In this document: piece by piece, positions 24,390-33,529 of the stretch
How positions within the stretch are numbered: position 1 is the first letter of the stretch
Layout: each line of letters begins with the position of its first letter
Source of the DNA: JBNJGT01 sp964473285
GTDB lineage: Archaea; Nanobdellota; Nanobdellia; Woesearchaeales; JACJVW01
Direction: 5' to 3'
Assembly: GCA_964473285.1 (NCBI GenBank)
Contig: CAYYOI010000003.1
Location: 1 to 60,343 of the forward strand
DNA length: 60,343 bases
Translations under genes and position numbers: made by a program
The notes under the pieces: model-generated
What the model was told of the DNA's origin: nothing
The model's database searches: none
What the model saw: only the letters and a program-made list of their open reading frames with translations

Positions 24390-25070
24390 ATGAGGATTTA
24401 TGAGTACTTACTAGGTTTTCTTGATGAATCTGAAAAGGAACTGAAATCTGAGCTGGATCGAGTACAGGTGAGGATTGATGATCTAAAAGAAAAACTTAAG
24501 CATACTTCAGAGAAAGGCAAAATAGCATCCCTTTTCTCTCAAACCCCTGAAGATGTTGAGGCAGAGCTTGCAGAAGAAAGGGCTAAAAGGGAAGATGTAC
24601 GTGGAAGGCTGGAAAAAGTAAAGAAACGTGAGAAGGCAAGGCGTAAGACTGCCAAAAGGATTGAAAAAAGACAGCAAGCCTTTTTTGCATGGCTCATAGA
24701 CAATAAGTATAAGGTAGGTTTTTTCCTGCTTTTATTGGTTATAGTTGGGTTTATTCTATCCAGGGTTTATGTGGATAGCCAAACATATACATTTGAATGT
24801 TCAAATAAGAATCCTTGCACTGATTGTCTTGTTGCAGCAAGTTGCCTTGACATACAGGAGCAAGGACCTAATTCTTTTGCCTGGTTCAATGTGGAAAATA
24901 GGAATGATAAGCCTGGAAGATGCTATGCAATCTTTGAAATAGATGGAAAAATACAGAATAATACTCTAGGGATGATATATGCTGGGGAAGAAAAGACATT
25001 TAATTTTCCTGTTGATATCCCCTATGGAGAGAGTGATATAGTTTTGGATGTAGAATGCGACTGGCAATAA
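24390..25070 (+). CDS. Coiled-coil protein with one membrane segment and Cys-containing outer domain
   Basis: The 226-residue protein has a highly charged coiled coil (about 12-98), a membrane helix (about 107-128) and an outer beta-type domain of about 95 residues. That domain begins with C-S-N-K-N-P-C-T-D-C and has two N-x-S/T-like sites. No family is recognised. The topology suggests a cytoplasmic coiled coil and an exterior disulfide-stabilised domain. A TATA-like box (TTTAAATATG, about 24359-24369) lies 26 bp before the ATG. The next gene starts 16 bp before its stop, so the two form a unit. Confidence 0.68.
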   Translation: MRIYEYLLGFLDESEKELKSELDRVQVRIDDLKEKLKHTSEKGKIASLFSQTPEDVEAELAEERAKREDVRGRLEKVKKREKARRKTAKRIEKRQQAFFAWLIDNKYKVGFFLLLLVIVGFILSRVYVDSQTYTFECSNKNPCTDCLVAASCLDIQEQGPNSFAWFNVENRNDKPGRCYAIFEIDGKIQNNTLGMIYAGEEKTFNFPVDIPYGESDIVLDVECDWQ

Positions 25071-25996
25071 TTCTTTTAGTTCTTCTGTTCACTGGATGTA
25101 ATATGGACGAATCTTCAATTGAATCCAGTGAAAAAGAGATGGTTATTGAAAATGATGTAGAGCTTATAATAGATTATCAGGCAAACTACTCTGCTTTATT
25201 ATCAGAATGTATAAATGAATCACCTCATCCAGAGGATGCTCAATGTATGGCTGGGATTGAAAAGAATTATACTTTGTGCAATCATTGGGATAATGAGTCT
25301 GATTATGACTACTGTCTTGATGAGGTGTCAGTTTTGCGGCTTTTAAAGGAGAATGTGTCTTGTAGTATTTTTGTTTATGAAAGCATGCAGAGATTTTGTG
25401 AGGCGTTGAAAGGGGATTCTTGTGAAAAGATAAAGGATGATGACTCTGTCTACAACCTATGTATTGCCCTTAAGAGAGATGATACTTCATTATTGGGTGA
25501 GGATGAAGATGTATATTGCTATTTTAATTTATTTGATGGAAAGGAGTGTAAAGGAGATTATCCTTATTATGAGGCATATAAAAATAAAAATTCATCTTTG
25601 TGTATAACTAATAAGAGTTTCGAATCATGTAAAAATTCTCTTAATAGAAGCTATGATCAAGCACTAAATCAATTTTATTCAGATGTTTTATCAGGGAATG
25701 CAAGCTGCTCAGAAATTCCAAGAATTGAGGAATGTGAGGAGTATGTCCAGCAAAAAAAGGATGAAAATTCAGTGTTCCAGGTGATGTTGAAAAGGAATGC
25801 TAGTGTTTGCCCAGATATTGTCAATGAATCACTTGCGTTGGCTTGTGAGAGTATAATAACTAGGAATGTTAGCTTGTGCACTTCACTTGATGAGAAGAGT
25901 AAATATCATTGCCTGGTAGCTTTAAAGGAATATGGTATCCGGGCTTGTGATAACCTGACCACGCCTTCTTTAAAGAAGAATTGTGAACTTTACTGA
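25055..25996 (+). CDS. Cys-rich lipoprotein with thirteen N-glycosylation sequons
   Basis: The 313-residue protein has a signal peptide ending in a lipobox-like L-F-T-G-C (Cys15), so it is probably lipid-anchored on the cell surface. The mature part contains more than twenty Cys residues in loosely repeating pairs about 10-20 residues apart, suggesting repeated helical hairpins with disulfides. Thirteen N-x-S/T sequons are present, often directly before a Cys (for example N-V-S-C and N-Y-T-L-C). No family is recognised. It overlaps the upstream coiled-coil gene by 16 bp. It is a plausible acceptor of the glycan made by the surrounding genes; this is inference. Confidence 0.65.
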   Translation: MRLAIILLVLLFTGCNMDESSIESSEKEMVIENDVELIIDYQANYSALLSECINESPHPEDAQCMAGIEKNYTLCNHWDNESDYDYCLDEVSVLRLLKENVSCSIFVYESMQRFCEALKGDSCEKIKDDDSVYNLCIALKRDDTSLLGEDEDVYCYFNLFDGKECKGDYPYYEAYKNKNSSLCITNKSFESCKNSLNRSYDQALNQFYSDVLSGNASCSEIPRIEECEEYVQQKKDENSVFQVMLKRNASVCPDIVNESLALACESIITRNVSLCTSLDEKSKYHCLVALKEYGIRACDNLTTPSLKKNCELY

Positions 25997-26118
25997 TTCT
26001 TAAGCCTTTCCAGGACTCTTATAAGTTCTTTTCTTGTCTGATGCAGTTCCCATGCGCCAATCAATATTCCGATTGCTATCGGTACCTGGGTTATGATTAT
26101 AGAGGTTGTTGTATCCAT
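25990..26118 (-). CDS. Small membrane protein, 42 residues
   Basis: One hydrophobic helix (about 7-23) starts right after M-D-T-T-T-S, followed by a charged amphipathic tail (R-K-E-L-I-R-V-L-E-R-L). AGGTGA lies 5 bp before the ATG. It resembles the next small gene upstream in size and layout, suggesting a duplicated pair. Function unknown. Confidence 0.55.
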   Translation of the reverse strand: MDTTTSIIITQVPIAIGILIGAWELHQTRKELIRVLERLKNQ

Positions 26119-26122
26119 GATT

Positions 26123-26233
26123 TCACCTGATGGCTTTTAGTTGTTTTCGTATTCCACGCAAATACAATATACCAAATATGGTTAATATTATGTATGCAAT
26201 GTGCGTGACTATCAGTGCAGTTGATATATCCAT
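26123..26233 (-). CDS. Small membrane protein, 36 residues
   Basis: M-D-I-S-T-A is followed by one hydrophobic helix (about 7-24) and a basic tail (R-G-I-R-K-Q-L-K). The layout parallels the downstream small gene. Its stop is part of the Shine-Dalgarno site of that gene. An A/T box (AAATATTTAAA, about 26253-26263 on minus) lies about 25 bp upstream, so the pair may have its own leaderless promoter in addition to read-through from 27143. Function unknown. Confidence 0.5.
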   Translation of the reverse strand: MDISTALIVTHIAYIILTIFGILYLRGIRKQLKAIR

Positions 26234-26258
26234 AAAAAAAGTTTATCTTTTTTGGTTT

Positions 26259-27143
26259 TTAAATATTTCTTTGTAGGCTTATAGCTCCTATTCCAGTTGT
26301 CAGCCAAAGGGTGAACAGGCGGGTAATAAGTACAAGGGAGATTGCATCAGTAGTCGACATTAACTGGGAGAACATTACAATTGAGCCTCCTTCAACTGCA
26401 CCTATACCTCCTGGAAGAAGCGATATCACTCCTAAAATCAATGAAATCAGGTAAAACGAGAAAATAAGAGCTATTGGTGCCTGAATCCCCAGGGCTTCCT
26501 TTATGATGTAGAGTATTCCTGCCATGGATATATAGCTTAAAAGGGTATAGAATATTGCCTGAAAATGGTGTTGCATAAGTTTTTTTGCTGACTTGAATGA
26601 TTGTGCCAGAGCTTTTAGAGGATGGAATCCAGTCTTTTTGTAAAGGTAATCTATTACTTTGATGTGGTATCTTGGATTCTGGATGGAGACAAGAAATAAT
26701 ACAACTACAGTCAATATAATGAAAGCTGCCGGAACATTTAATCTGAAAAGAACAGGGCTTGCAAGAATAAGGATGACCATAAGGTTGGTGATATTTGAGA
26801 CAAAATGAACAGGTACAGAATCTGAGAGCCTGATATCTTGTTTTTTTAGCAGGTGGTATCTGATAAGTTCTCCTGTCTTTGATGGAAGGAAACCAAAAGC
26901 AAGACCAGAAAGAAAAATTCCAAGATGGTGCTTAACAGGCAATGATATCTTGAGTTCTTTCATATATAAAATCCAGCGAAGAAATTCAAAAAAAAGAGCA
27001 AGCAAGAGGAATAGAAGGGCAAGTAAAATATCTGTTGCTTTAATAAGGGATGCATGGTCTAGGATTGTCTTGAGGTCACCTACATAGATGAATCCTCCAT
27101 AGACCACTATGGCAAATGCTATTGTAAGTATTTGCTTGAGCAT
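26259..27143 (-). CDS. LPG-synthase-TM/AglD-like multi-pass membrane protein
   Basis: The 294-residue protein has about eight membrane helices. The family signature S-L-L-P-G-G-I-G-A-V-E-G appears near residue 240, and an F-L-P-S-K-T-G-E-L segment near residue 88, which is also typical. Same family as the gene at 14131 but not a close copy. It overlaps the upstream deacetylase gene by 25 bp. It may present or move a lipid-linked sugar that the deacetylase then edits. Confidence 0.83.
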   Translation of the reverse strand: MLKQILTIAFAIVVYGGFIYVGDLKTILDHASLIKATDILLALLFLLLALFFEFLRWILYMKELKISLPVKHHLGIFLSGLAFGFLPSKTGELIRYHLLKKQDIRLSDSVPVHFVSNITNLMVILILASPVLFRLNVPAAFIILTVVVLFLVSIQNPRYHIKVIDYLYKKTGFHPLKALAQSFKSAKKLMQHHFQAIFYTLLSYISMAGILYIIKEALGIQAPIALIFSFYLISLILGVISLLPGGIGAVEGGSIVMFSQLMSTTDAISLVLITRLFTLWLTTGIGAISLQRNI

Positions 27144-27886
27144 TGTGCCAATTCCTCCATTGTTCCAAATTCTTTATAATGTCTTATAAATCTTTCAAAT
27201 TGTTTTAGAAAAGGGTTTCCGCATCTTCTCGTTATGTAATGGGGCAATCCCTTTATTTTTGGAAGGCTGGTGAATTCCCAAGGGTGGATATATAGGATCA
27301 TGTTCTTGTTAAGAACTGCTGCAGTATAGGGGAGAATGTTTCCAATGTTTCTCATCCAAACCCATGAAACAGGAAACCTGATTATAGGGATTACTGATAC
27401 AGGGATCTCTATTATCTCCTGTTTTGAGATCTTAAGGGACATAGCCATATTATTATAATACCCTGGAACAAGGGCAGGGTGGTGTGAGCTGTCATAGAGG
27501 AAACCTAATCTTTTGAGGACAGGTTTCAGATGTGGATTGATCTTGAACCCCGGGCTTCTGAAACCCTTAATCTGGCTGAATTCAGAGAGTATTTTAATGC
27601 TCTTTTTGATCTCTCCTGTCAGTTCTTTTTTTGATAATCTGCTATGATCTTTATTTTCATAACCGTGAGAGGCTATCTCGTGCTTAGAGAGTCTTGGCAT
27701 GAGGTCCTTGTTTTTTTCAGCCCAAAATCCTGTGGTAAAAAAGGTTGCTTTGATATTATTTTTGTCAAGAATCTCCAGGAGGTTGAGAAGGCCCTGCCTT
27801 GAGAAGTCAGTGTTCTTGTTGAATCTTGATTCAAGGCCGTAATCCTGTGGCAGAGTCCACTCTTCAAGGTCAAAGGTGAGGTACAT
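27119..27886 (-). CDS. Polysaccharide deacetylase (CE4/NodB family)
   Basis: The 255-residue protein begins with M-Y-L-T-F-D-L-E-E-W, where Asp6 and Glu8 occupy the motif-1 acid positions. Motif 2 is S-H-G-Y-E-N-K-D-H (metal-binding His residues), motif 3 is F-R-S-P-G-F, and a late I-H-P-W supplies the last catalytic His. It would remove N-acetyl groups from an amino sugar, which fits the DegT aminotransferases nearby. There is no signal peptide, so it acts inside the cell. The start at 27886 is chosen because it matches the family N-terminus and lies 26 bp from a TATA-like box; the longer frame up to 28138 only runs into the divergent gene. Confidence 0.85.
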   Translation of the reverse strand: MYLTFDLEEWTLPQDYGLESRFNKNTDFSRQGLLNLLEILDKNNIKATFFTTGFWAEKNKDLMPRLSKHEIASHGYENKDHSRLSKKELTGEIKKSIKILSEFSQIKGFRSPGFKINPHLKPVLKRLGFLYDSSHHPALVPGYYNNMAMSLKISKQEIIEIPVSVIPIIRFPVSWVWMRNIGNILPYTAAVLNKNMILYIHPWEFTSLPKIKGLPHYITRRCGNPFLKQFERFIRHYKEFGTMEELAQCSSKYLQ

Positions 27887-27905
27887 AGGCCTTTGTAAAA
27901 AGATA

Positions 27906-27917
27906 AGATATAAAAAA
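27906..27917. promoter_or_regulatory. Shared bidirectional TATA-like box (genes at 27886 and 27940)
   Basis: The AGATATAAAAAA element is centred 26 bp from the minus-strand ATG and 28 bp from the plus-strand ATG. No Shine-Dalgarno site is seen on either side. Confidence 0.5.
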
Positions 27918-27939
27918 TCCCCTGTTTTGTTATAATCTG

Positions 27940-29382
27940 ATGAAGCGTGATTGGTTGGTTGTGTTGGGACTTTCCTTGCTGTTTTACTTAGTATTCTACC
28001 ATCCTGTTTTTGTACCAGGTGTATCCCATGTTGATACAAAAGTTTTTGCAAACGTGTTGATTGCAAAAGACCTTGGAATAGATGGATTATCTGAGAATGT
28101 TCCTTTGGGGTATTTTTGGCTAATAAATCTCCTTCCATTCTCTTTTATCACATTCAGTAAGTTCATTCCTCTTCTTTTCATGGGCTTGAGTTCTTTTTTG
28201 TTATTCATGCTGTTTAATCGCATGAGGGGTAGAAGGTTTGCTTATATCGGATTGATAATTTTCCTTTTTTTGGCTAATTCCCTTGAGATATTCCAGGGAG
28301 CAACTCATCGTGGCTTAGTATTCCCCTTATTGTTCTTGTATATTATCTTCTTTTCTAACAGAATAGTACGGTTGGGGCTCTCTATACTTTCACTTTTCAT
28401 TTATCCTACGCTTGTGAGTGTGCTTTTGCTTCATCAGATGATATATCTTTTCTTTGAGAAAAAAAGGAAGAAAAGCATGATTGTGGTTTTAGTGCTTACT
28501 ATTGTTGTAGGCTCTTTTGTTTTGGTTGAGAGTGGGGGTTACGAGTATGTAAATTATAACCAGGCTGATAGAATGGTTGAGTTCACGCCAGAAGGTATGG
28601 CTCCTTTCTTCTATACTGAGAAGAGTTTCACTCAAAGGTTCCTGAATTATATGAATCCTTTATTTATTGCTGAAACTCTTCTGGACAAGGAATATTATGA
28701 TGGGTATAGTACGCTTTTTGATGTTGATAGCCTGTATTCGGGATTATGGTTACTTTCTCTTATAGTGTTGTTTTTTGTTTTCCTCTTTTTTAGTAAGGAT
28801 AGGATAGATTATTCTCTCATGGCATTGGGATTTAGTGGGGTGCTCCTTTATTTTGTTGCACATATATCATTTTATCTCTTTCATTTGGGTGTTATGTTCT
28901 TTCCTGCAAGTTATACAAAGTTTGTTCTACCTTTTTTTCTCATATATGCAGGCACTCGTGTGTTGGCTTATCTTAGATTTCCTTTAGTATTGATTGTGAT
29001 ACCAATTGTTCTTTTTCCTTATCAGGGATTTGATTTTGATGATCCTTGTCCTGAAATCGGAGGATTTAATGGGACATTACTGGTGCATCCGAAAGATTCT
29101 GAATGCCTTCCACATTACGGTCAATATAGCCTCATGATTGAGGCAGGATATCCGTTTTATATCGGTAAGTATAAAGCCATTCGTGAGAAGATATATGATA
29201 ATATCGATGATTATTATGGCAGTTGTGAGGGATATAAGCTGAATAATGATTATTATTACAGTGAAGAATATCTAAAAAATCCGGATTTGCCTGAGCCTTT
29301 TGCTTCCTATGTTGCAAATAAGACTGCCCTTTACGATAAGGCAAATCACTCTTATTCTATCGTTGAGTGCGTTTCCGAATGA
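27940..29382 (+). CDS. Multi-pass membrane protein, possible GT-C glycosyltransferase
   Basis: The 480-residue protein has about ten hydrophobic segments, then a soluble C-terminal part of some 110 residues with Cys pairs and N-x-S/T sites. The first outer loop has S-H-V-D-T-K, a possible catalytic acid. Layout matches GT-C proteins nearby, but no family motif is certain; it could also be an O-antigen-polymerase-like protein. Single gene with its own promoter. Its last 26 bp overlap the convergent radical SAM gene. Confidence 0.6.
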   Translation: MKRDWLVVLGLSLLFYLVFYHPVFVPGVSHVDTKVFANVLIAKDLGIDGLSENVPLGYFWLINLLPFSFITFSKFIPLLFMGLSSFLLFMLFNRMRGRRFAYIGLIIFLFLANSLEIFQGATHRGLVFPLLFLYIIFFSNRIVRLGLSILSLFIYPTLVSVLLLHQMIYLFFEKKRKKSMIVVLVLTIVVGSFVLVESGGYEYVNYNQADRMVEFTPEGMAPFFYTEKSFTQRFLNYMNPLFIAETLLDKEYYDGYSTLFDVDSLYSGLWLLSLIVLFFVFLFFSKDRIDYSLMALGFSGVLLYFVAHISFYLFHLGVMFFPASYTKFVLPFFLIYAGTRVLAYLRFPLVLIVIPIVLFPYQGFDFDDPCPEIGGFNGTLLVHPKDSECLPHYGQYSLMIEAGYPFYIGKYKAIREKIYDNIDDYYGSCEGYKLNNDYYYSEEYLKNPDLPEPFASYVANKTALYDKANHSYSIVECVSE

Positions 29383-30769
29383 TGGGTTTGATGGTGATAT
29401 GATATAATATGACAAAACCTAAATAGATCTTGAGGAAAAAATCTTTCAGGTCATGAGATTTCATCAGGTTTTTAATCCCAGCGATGGGGCTTAGATAAAA
29501 GTAACGGTATGCTTTTTTTTGTATCGCTTTCATGTCTTTCAGGTTTATCTTGTCAGGGATATAAAATGGAATCTTGTTCCCTTCTGCAACTTTTTTCCAG
29601 ATATCAGAGGAGACCTTTCCTTCTTTTAGGGCAAGTTCATAAAGGCGTGAACCTGGAAGTATTGCAATTATGACAAACTGGATGTAGTCTGCTCTAAGTT
29701 CCTTTGCTAGTTTTAGGGATAGTCGTATATCCTTGGCTGTTTCTCCAGGATGGCCAAGGGAAAAGAAAAGGACTGTATGTATCTTATTCCTCTTTGTCAG
29801 GTCAACTACCTTTTTTATCTGTTGATAAGTGAAGGGTTTTCCAATAATCTTTCTTATCTTGTATGAGCCTGATTCGATTCCATAACGGATATTGTCACAC
29901 CCTGCTTTTTTCATAATCCTCAAGGTCTCTTCGTCTACTAGTTCAATCCTTGTGGCGCATCCCCATGAGAAATGTAGGCCTTCATCTATTATATGGTTAC
30001 AGAGTTCAATGGTTCGATTTTTATCTAAAGTAAACAGGTCATCCTGGAAATCAATGTATGTGTAACCTGTGGATACAAGCATTCGCAATTCCTGCATAAT
30101 GTTTTCTATACTTCTTTTCCTGTATTTTTTCTTGTCAGGAAGAGCACAGTAGATGCAGTCATAGATACAACCCCTTGTTGTTATGATGGTTGTAAATTTT
30201 CCCGAATGTAATGAGAAAAAGTATTTGTCCTCTGGTAATAGATCCCTTGCCGGAAAAGGAAGGGAGTCCAGGTTTTCTATATGTGCTCTTTTTACGTCAT
30301 ATCTCTTTTTAGTTATGAGTCCTGCTACATGGATCTTTTTCTTGTTGATTATCCTCTGGCATAGCTTGGGAAATGATTCTTCTGCTTCACCCTTTATACC
30401 ATAATCTGCGGGAATATGGGTGATGATTGACGGGTCGTAGGTTACATGAGGTCCTCCTATCACAAGCTTTGCCTTAGTATGTTTTTTTAGTTCAGTTATC
30501 ATTTCTTTTGTGGAATGCAAGGAAAAGGTGGTAACAGAGATACCAATGACTTTTGGATTCTGTTTAAGTGTGAGTGAAACTGTCTCTTTTATGTCAAGTT
30601 TTGAGCCTACAGAATCGATTATGCAGGCATCTTTAAGATTGGCCGCAATATAAGCTATTCCCAGTGGAGGATAGCAATATGTCTGGTGTTCTTTCGTGTT
30701 TCCGTAATCTGTATCTTCATGAAGGGTGTCAAAAAGGTTAAAGGGAGGGTTTATAAGGACAATATCCAT
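29357..30769 (-). CDS. B12-binding-domain radical SAM protein
   Basis: The 470-residue protein has an N-terminal B12-binding fold: L-I-N-P-P-F, Y-P-P-L-G-I-A-Y, V-I-G-G-P-H and G-E-A-E-E. The core has C-I-Y-D-C-I-Y-C (Cys201, Cys205, Cys208) and R-Y-G-I-E-S-G-S. The C-terminal segment has Y-R-Y-F-Y-L-S-P. The N-domain is the best preserved of the set but still lacks D-x-H-x-x-G, so cobalamin, if bound, would be without His ligation. Single gene, with a TATA-like box about 25 bp upstream. The substrate is unknown; lipid or sugar carbon chemistry is likely from context. Confidence 0.88.
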   Translation of the reverse strand: MDIVLINPPFNLFDTLHEDTDYGNTKEHQTYCYPPLGIAYIAANLKDACIIDSVGSKLDIKETVSLTLKQNPKVIGISVTTFSLHSTKEMITELKKHTKAKLVIGGPHVTYDPSIITHIPADYGIKGEAEESFPKLCQRIINKKKIHVAGLITKKRYDVKRAHIENLDSLPFPARDLLPEDKYFFSLHSGKFTTIITTRGCIYDCIYCALPDKKKYRKRSIENIMQELRMLVSTGYTYIDFQDDLFTLDKNRTIELCNHIIDEGLHFSWGCATRIELVDEETLRIMKKAGCDNIRYGIESGSYKIRKIIGKPFTYQQIKKVVDLTKRNKIHTVLFFSLGHPGETAKDIRLSLKLAKELRADYIQFVIIAILPGSRLYELALKEGKVSSDIWKKVAEGNKIPFYIPDKINLKDMKAIQKKAYRYFYLSPIAGIKNLMKSHDLKDFFLKIYLGFVILYHITIKPIIRKRTQR

Positions 30770-30788
30770 AAGAGGATAGTTCCTGGAT

Positions 30789-30821
30789 TTTTTATATACT
30801 TTTTGAAAAGGTATAAAAATG
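30789..30821. promoter_or_regulatory. Two back-to-back TATA-like boxes (genes at 30769 and 30842)
   Basis: TTTTTATATAC (30789-30799) lies about 25 bp from the minus ATG, and GTATAAAAATG (30811-30821) about 26 bp from the plus ATG. Here the divergent starts are 73 bp apart and each has its own box. Confidence 0.45.
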
Positions 30822-30841
30822 TAGGTCTATCCTTAGTTATC

Positions 30842-32149
30842 ATGCAGGTTGTATTGATCTTTCCTAAAAGCCCCCAAGGTTCGGTTCCTGTTGAAATGCC
30901 AAGTCCAGGGCTTGCGTACATTAAATCATTTCTCCAGTCTAAAGGTGTTGCAGTAAAAGTTGTTGATCTAACATTTCCTGAGCCTGGCCTTGATTCTATA
31001 GTTGAAAAAGCAGATTATGTGGGTATTTATGTCAATGAGAGTGTGCACGAAGCTGCACTGGAGCTCGCCCGGCGTTATTCTGGAAAGATATGTGTTGCTG
31101 GTGGACCATATTCTGCCGTTGGCTGGAAAGATCTTTTAGAAGACTTCCAGTATGTTGTGGTGGGAGAAGGGGAAACTGCTTTTTATGAACTGGTCATAGG
31201 TAAAAATCCTGCTTCTATAAAAGGCCTTGCCTATAAGGATTCAGTTGTGCGATACAAGAAAGGTGGGAAAGAAGATCTTGAAAGGTTACCTTTCCCGGAT
31301 TATGAAGGGCTGCCTCTTGAAAAATACCGTTTCCTGCGAAAAAACAGGCGATTTCTTCCGATCATCACATCAAGAGGGTGTTCTTATGATTGCTTGTTTT
31401 GTTCAGTCAAAACTTCCCTTGGTAAATGGAGGGGACGAGGGTCTGAATCTATTGTTGAGGAGATAGAATATCAGAAAAGGGTTTATGATGTCAATGAGTT
31501 TGCGATAATGGATGATAACCTTACCTATGACCTGGAGAGATTCGAGAAATTGCTTGATCTTATTATCTCAAGGGGTATTGATATAAGTTGGCAATGTCCA
31601 AATGGCATATCACCAGTGGGTCTCAATCGAAGGCTTGTAAGAAAGATGAGACAGGCAGGGTGTTGGGCAGTAGCCTTTGCTCCAGAGATAGGTTCAGAGA
31701 AAAAACGTTCCTCAGAGCTTGGTAAACCTGTCAAGAACTCTACCTTTGTTAGGGTTACCAGACTTTGCAATGAGGCAGGCATATTTACTATAGGCTTCTT
31801 TATTATAGGCTTTCCCTGGGAATCGCGTAAAGATATTCGGGATACACAAAGGTTCATAAAAAAAATGGATTGTGATATGCCTCAGATAAAGAATCTTGTG
31901 CCTTTTAAGGCAAGCAGGCTTGGGAATGATGGAAAAGAGGTCTCAAAAAGTTTTAATGATATGAAATTTATCATGGATACAGATCATCTTACAACAGATG
32001 AATTGAGCTCGTTATTCAAGAAGATGTATCTTCGTATATATACACCTAGTCGTACAGTGCGGATACTCTGGAAGCTTTATAAGAACTCGGCGTATTATGG
32101 CATAAGATATTATCTAACCAGTATTTTCAGTTTCCTCAGGAAGTTCTAG
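30842..32149 (+). CDS. B12-binding-domain radical SAM protein
   Basis: The 435-residue protein has an N-domain with L-I-F-P-K-S, S-P-G-L-A-Y, V-A-G-G-P-Y and V-V-G-E-G-E. The core has C-S-Y-D-C-L-F-C (Cys180, Cys184, Cys187) and F-A-P-E-I-G-S. The C-terminus has L-R-I-Y-T-P-S in place of the usual F-Y-L-R-P. The start at 30842 is chosen because it matches the family N-terminus and sits 26 bp from a TATA-like box; the frame is open further upstream but runs through the divergent gene. The last 36 bp overlap the next convergent radical SAM gene. Confidence 0.87.
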   Translation: MQVVLIFPKSPQGSVPVEMPSPGLAYIKSFLQSKGVAVKVVDLTFPEPGLDSIVEKADYVGIYVNESVHEAALELARRYSGKICVAGGPYSAVGWKDLLEDFQYVVVGEGETAFYELVIGKNPASIKGLAYKDSVVRYKKGGKEDLERLPFPDYEGLPLEKYRFLRKNRRFLPIITSRGCSYDCLFCSVKTSLGKWRGRGSESIVEEIEYQKRVYDVNEFAIMDDNLTYDLERFEKLLDLIISRGIDISWQCPNGISPVGLNRRLVRKMRQAGCWAVAFAPEIGSEKKRSSELGKPVKNSTFVRVTRLCNEAGIFTIGFFIIGFPWESRKDIRDTQRFIKKMDCDMPQIKNLVPFKASRLGNDGKEVSKSFNDMKFIMDTDHLTTDELSSLFKKMYLRIYTPSRTVRILWKLYKNSAYYGIRYYLTSIFSFLRKF

Positions 32150-33529
32150 AACTTTTCTCAGCTTGTATTCAGCAATAGGATTATAGAGATACATGAATAT
32201 CTGGATTAGAGGGTTCAGTTGGATGTGATGCTTTTTATTGAGAAAATAAGAATTCCTGTATATCATCCCAAGGAGTTTTTTTCGTTTTTTGCTTATCCAG
32301 GGAAGGTTAATGTATCCTGTGGAGATGGAATTCCATCCTTTAAGGTTTGTAGGGGTCTTATATCCTTCTTTTACGGCGTAGTTAAACATATCTGTGTAAG
32401 GGGTAAGAAGAAGGACATTTATCAGGCTGAGATAGATGTTCTTGTTATCCTTTTTTAGCCTGAATACAAGGGAGATGGTTTTTTTGATATCTGTAAGGCT
32501 TTCATCTGGAAAACCAACCATGAAATTGTAACGCAGGGCAATATTGAATTTTTGCATTCTTTTGTTGAGTTTTATAACATGGTGTATGTTGAGTTTACGG
32601 TTACAGGAATCAAGAATCTTTTGGGAGCCTGAATCAACACCACAGTAGATTAATTTACAGCTTTTGTCAATCTCTTCTAGTTCGTCATCATTAAATTTCA
32701 TTAGTTCTTCAACATGTCCTCCTTCTGTAGACCATTTAAGTCCTTTTTTAGTAAGGAATTTACTGATCTCTAATGCGCGTTGCTTGTCAATGAAGAAATT
32801 AGAGTCTACAAAGTGAATCTGTTCTATTTGTGGGCATTGTTTTACAGCCTTATTTATCTCTTTGATTACCACTTCCGGGGATTTCATCCTCCATTTGCAT
32901 CCAGAGAAAGGTTTGTTATAGCAATATTTGCAGCTATTGATGCAACCACGTGAGCTCTCGTAAAATAGTTTTTTCCTTCCATCTTCAAGAGGAAGATATT
33001 CTTTAATATCTATAAGCTGTAATGATGGAGAGAACTTATTCATGTCTACTGGTTGCCTTTCTTCATTTTTGATTATCTTATTATTTTCCTTGAACCAACA
33101 TCCTTTAACTCCATGAAGGCTCTTTTTTTGTGATAATCTTTTTACGATCTCAAGAAAAGTTATCTCACCATCCCCTCTGACTATAATATCCACAAATTTC
33201 TCTTTAAGGACAGTTTCAGGTAGAAGAGTTGCTGTCACTCCTCCCCAGATGGTTGGCACATCAGATATAGATTTTGCATATTGACAGATGTCCATGCCGG
33301 GTTTTATGCTAGTTGATATGAAACCCGTGGTTGCAATACATAATGTTTCCGGTTCAATAGCTTTCCTGAGTTTTCTTTTCCAACCTAGTTTTCTCTGGTC
33401 AATAAAAGCTACACTGAATTCTTTTGAAACTTCTGATACTGCTGATAGCAAAGCCAGAGGAGGAGTTAAATCCGAACGAGCAAAATCCCATGTCCCGATC
33501 CGTGGTTGTACTAGTATTACTTGCGCCAT
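32114..33529 (-). CDS. B12-binding-domain radical SAM protein
   Basis: The 471-residue protein has an N-domain with V-Q-P-R-I, L-T-P-P-L-A-L-L, I-W-G-G-V-T and R-G-D-G-E. The core has C-I-N-S-C-K-Y-C (Cys196, Cys200, Cys203) and Y-C-G-V-D-S-G-S. The C-terminal tail (R-N-S-Y-F-L) is divergent. It is the third gene of an operon: deacetylase, radical SAM, radical SAM; its start overlaps the upstream radical SAM gene by 13 bp. The two are not close copies, so they probably act at different steps. Confidence 0.87.
   Translation of the reverse strand: MAQVILVQPRIGTWDFARSDLTPPLALLSAVSEVSKEFSVAFIDQRKLGWKRKLRKAIEPETLCIATTGFISTSIKPGMDICQYAKSISDVPTIWGGVTATLLPETVLKEKFVDIIVRGDGEITFLEIVKRLSQKKSLHGVKGCWFKENNKIIKNEERQPVDMNKFSPSLQLIDIKEYLPLEDGRKKLFYESSRGCINSCKYCYNKPFSGCKWRMKSPEVVIKEINKAVKQCPQIEQIHFVDSNFFIDKQRALEISKFLTKKGLKWSTEGGHVEELMKFNDDELEEIDKSCKLIYCGVDSGSQKILDSCNRKLNIHHVIKLNKRMQKFNIALRYNFMVGFPDESLTDIKKTISLVFRLKKDNKNIYLSLINVLLLTPYTDMFNYAVKEGYKTPTNLKGWNSISTGYINLPWISKKRKKLLGMIYRNSYFLNKKHHIQLNPLIQIFMYLYNPIAEYKLRKVLELPEETENTG

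Noticed and set aside
27887..28138. Longer N-terminus for the deacetylase at 27119
   Set aside because: It runs into the divergent gene at 27940 and has no family similarity. The Met at 27886 fits both motif 1 and the promoter spacing.
30686..30841. Longer N-terminus for the radical SAM gene at 30842
   Set aside because: It lies over the divergent gene and promoter boxes, and the family N-terminus begins at 30842.
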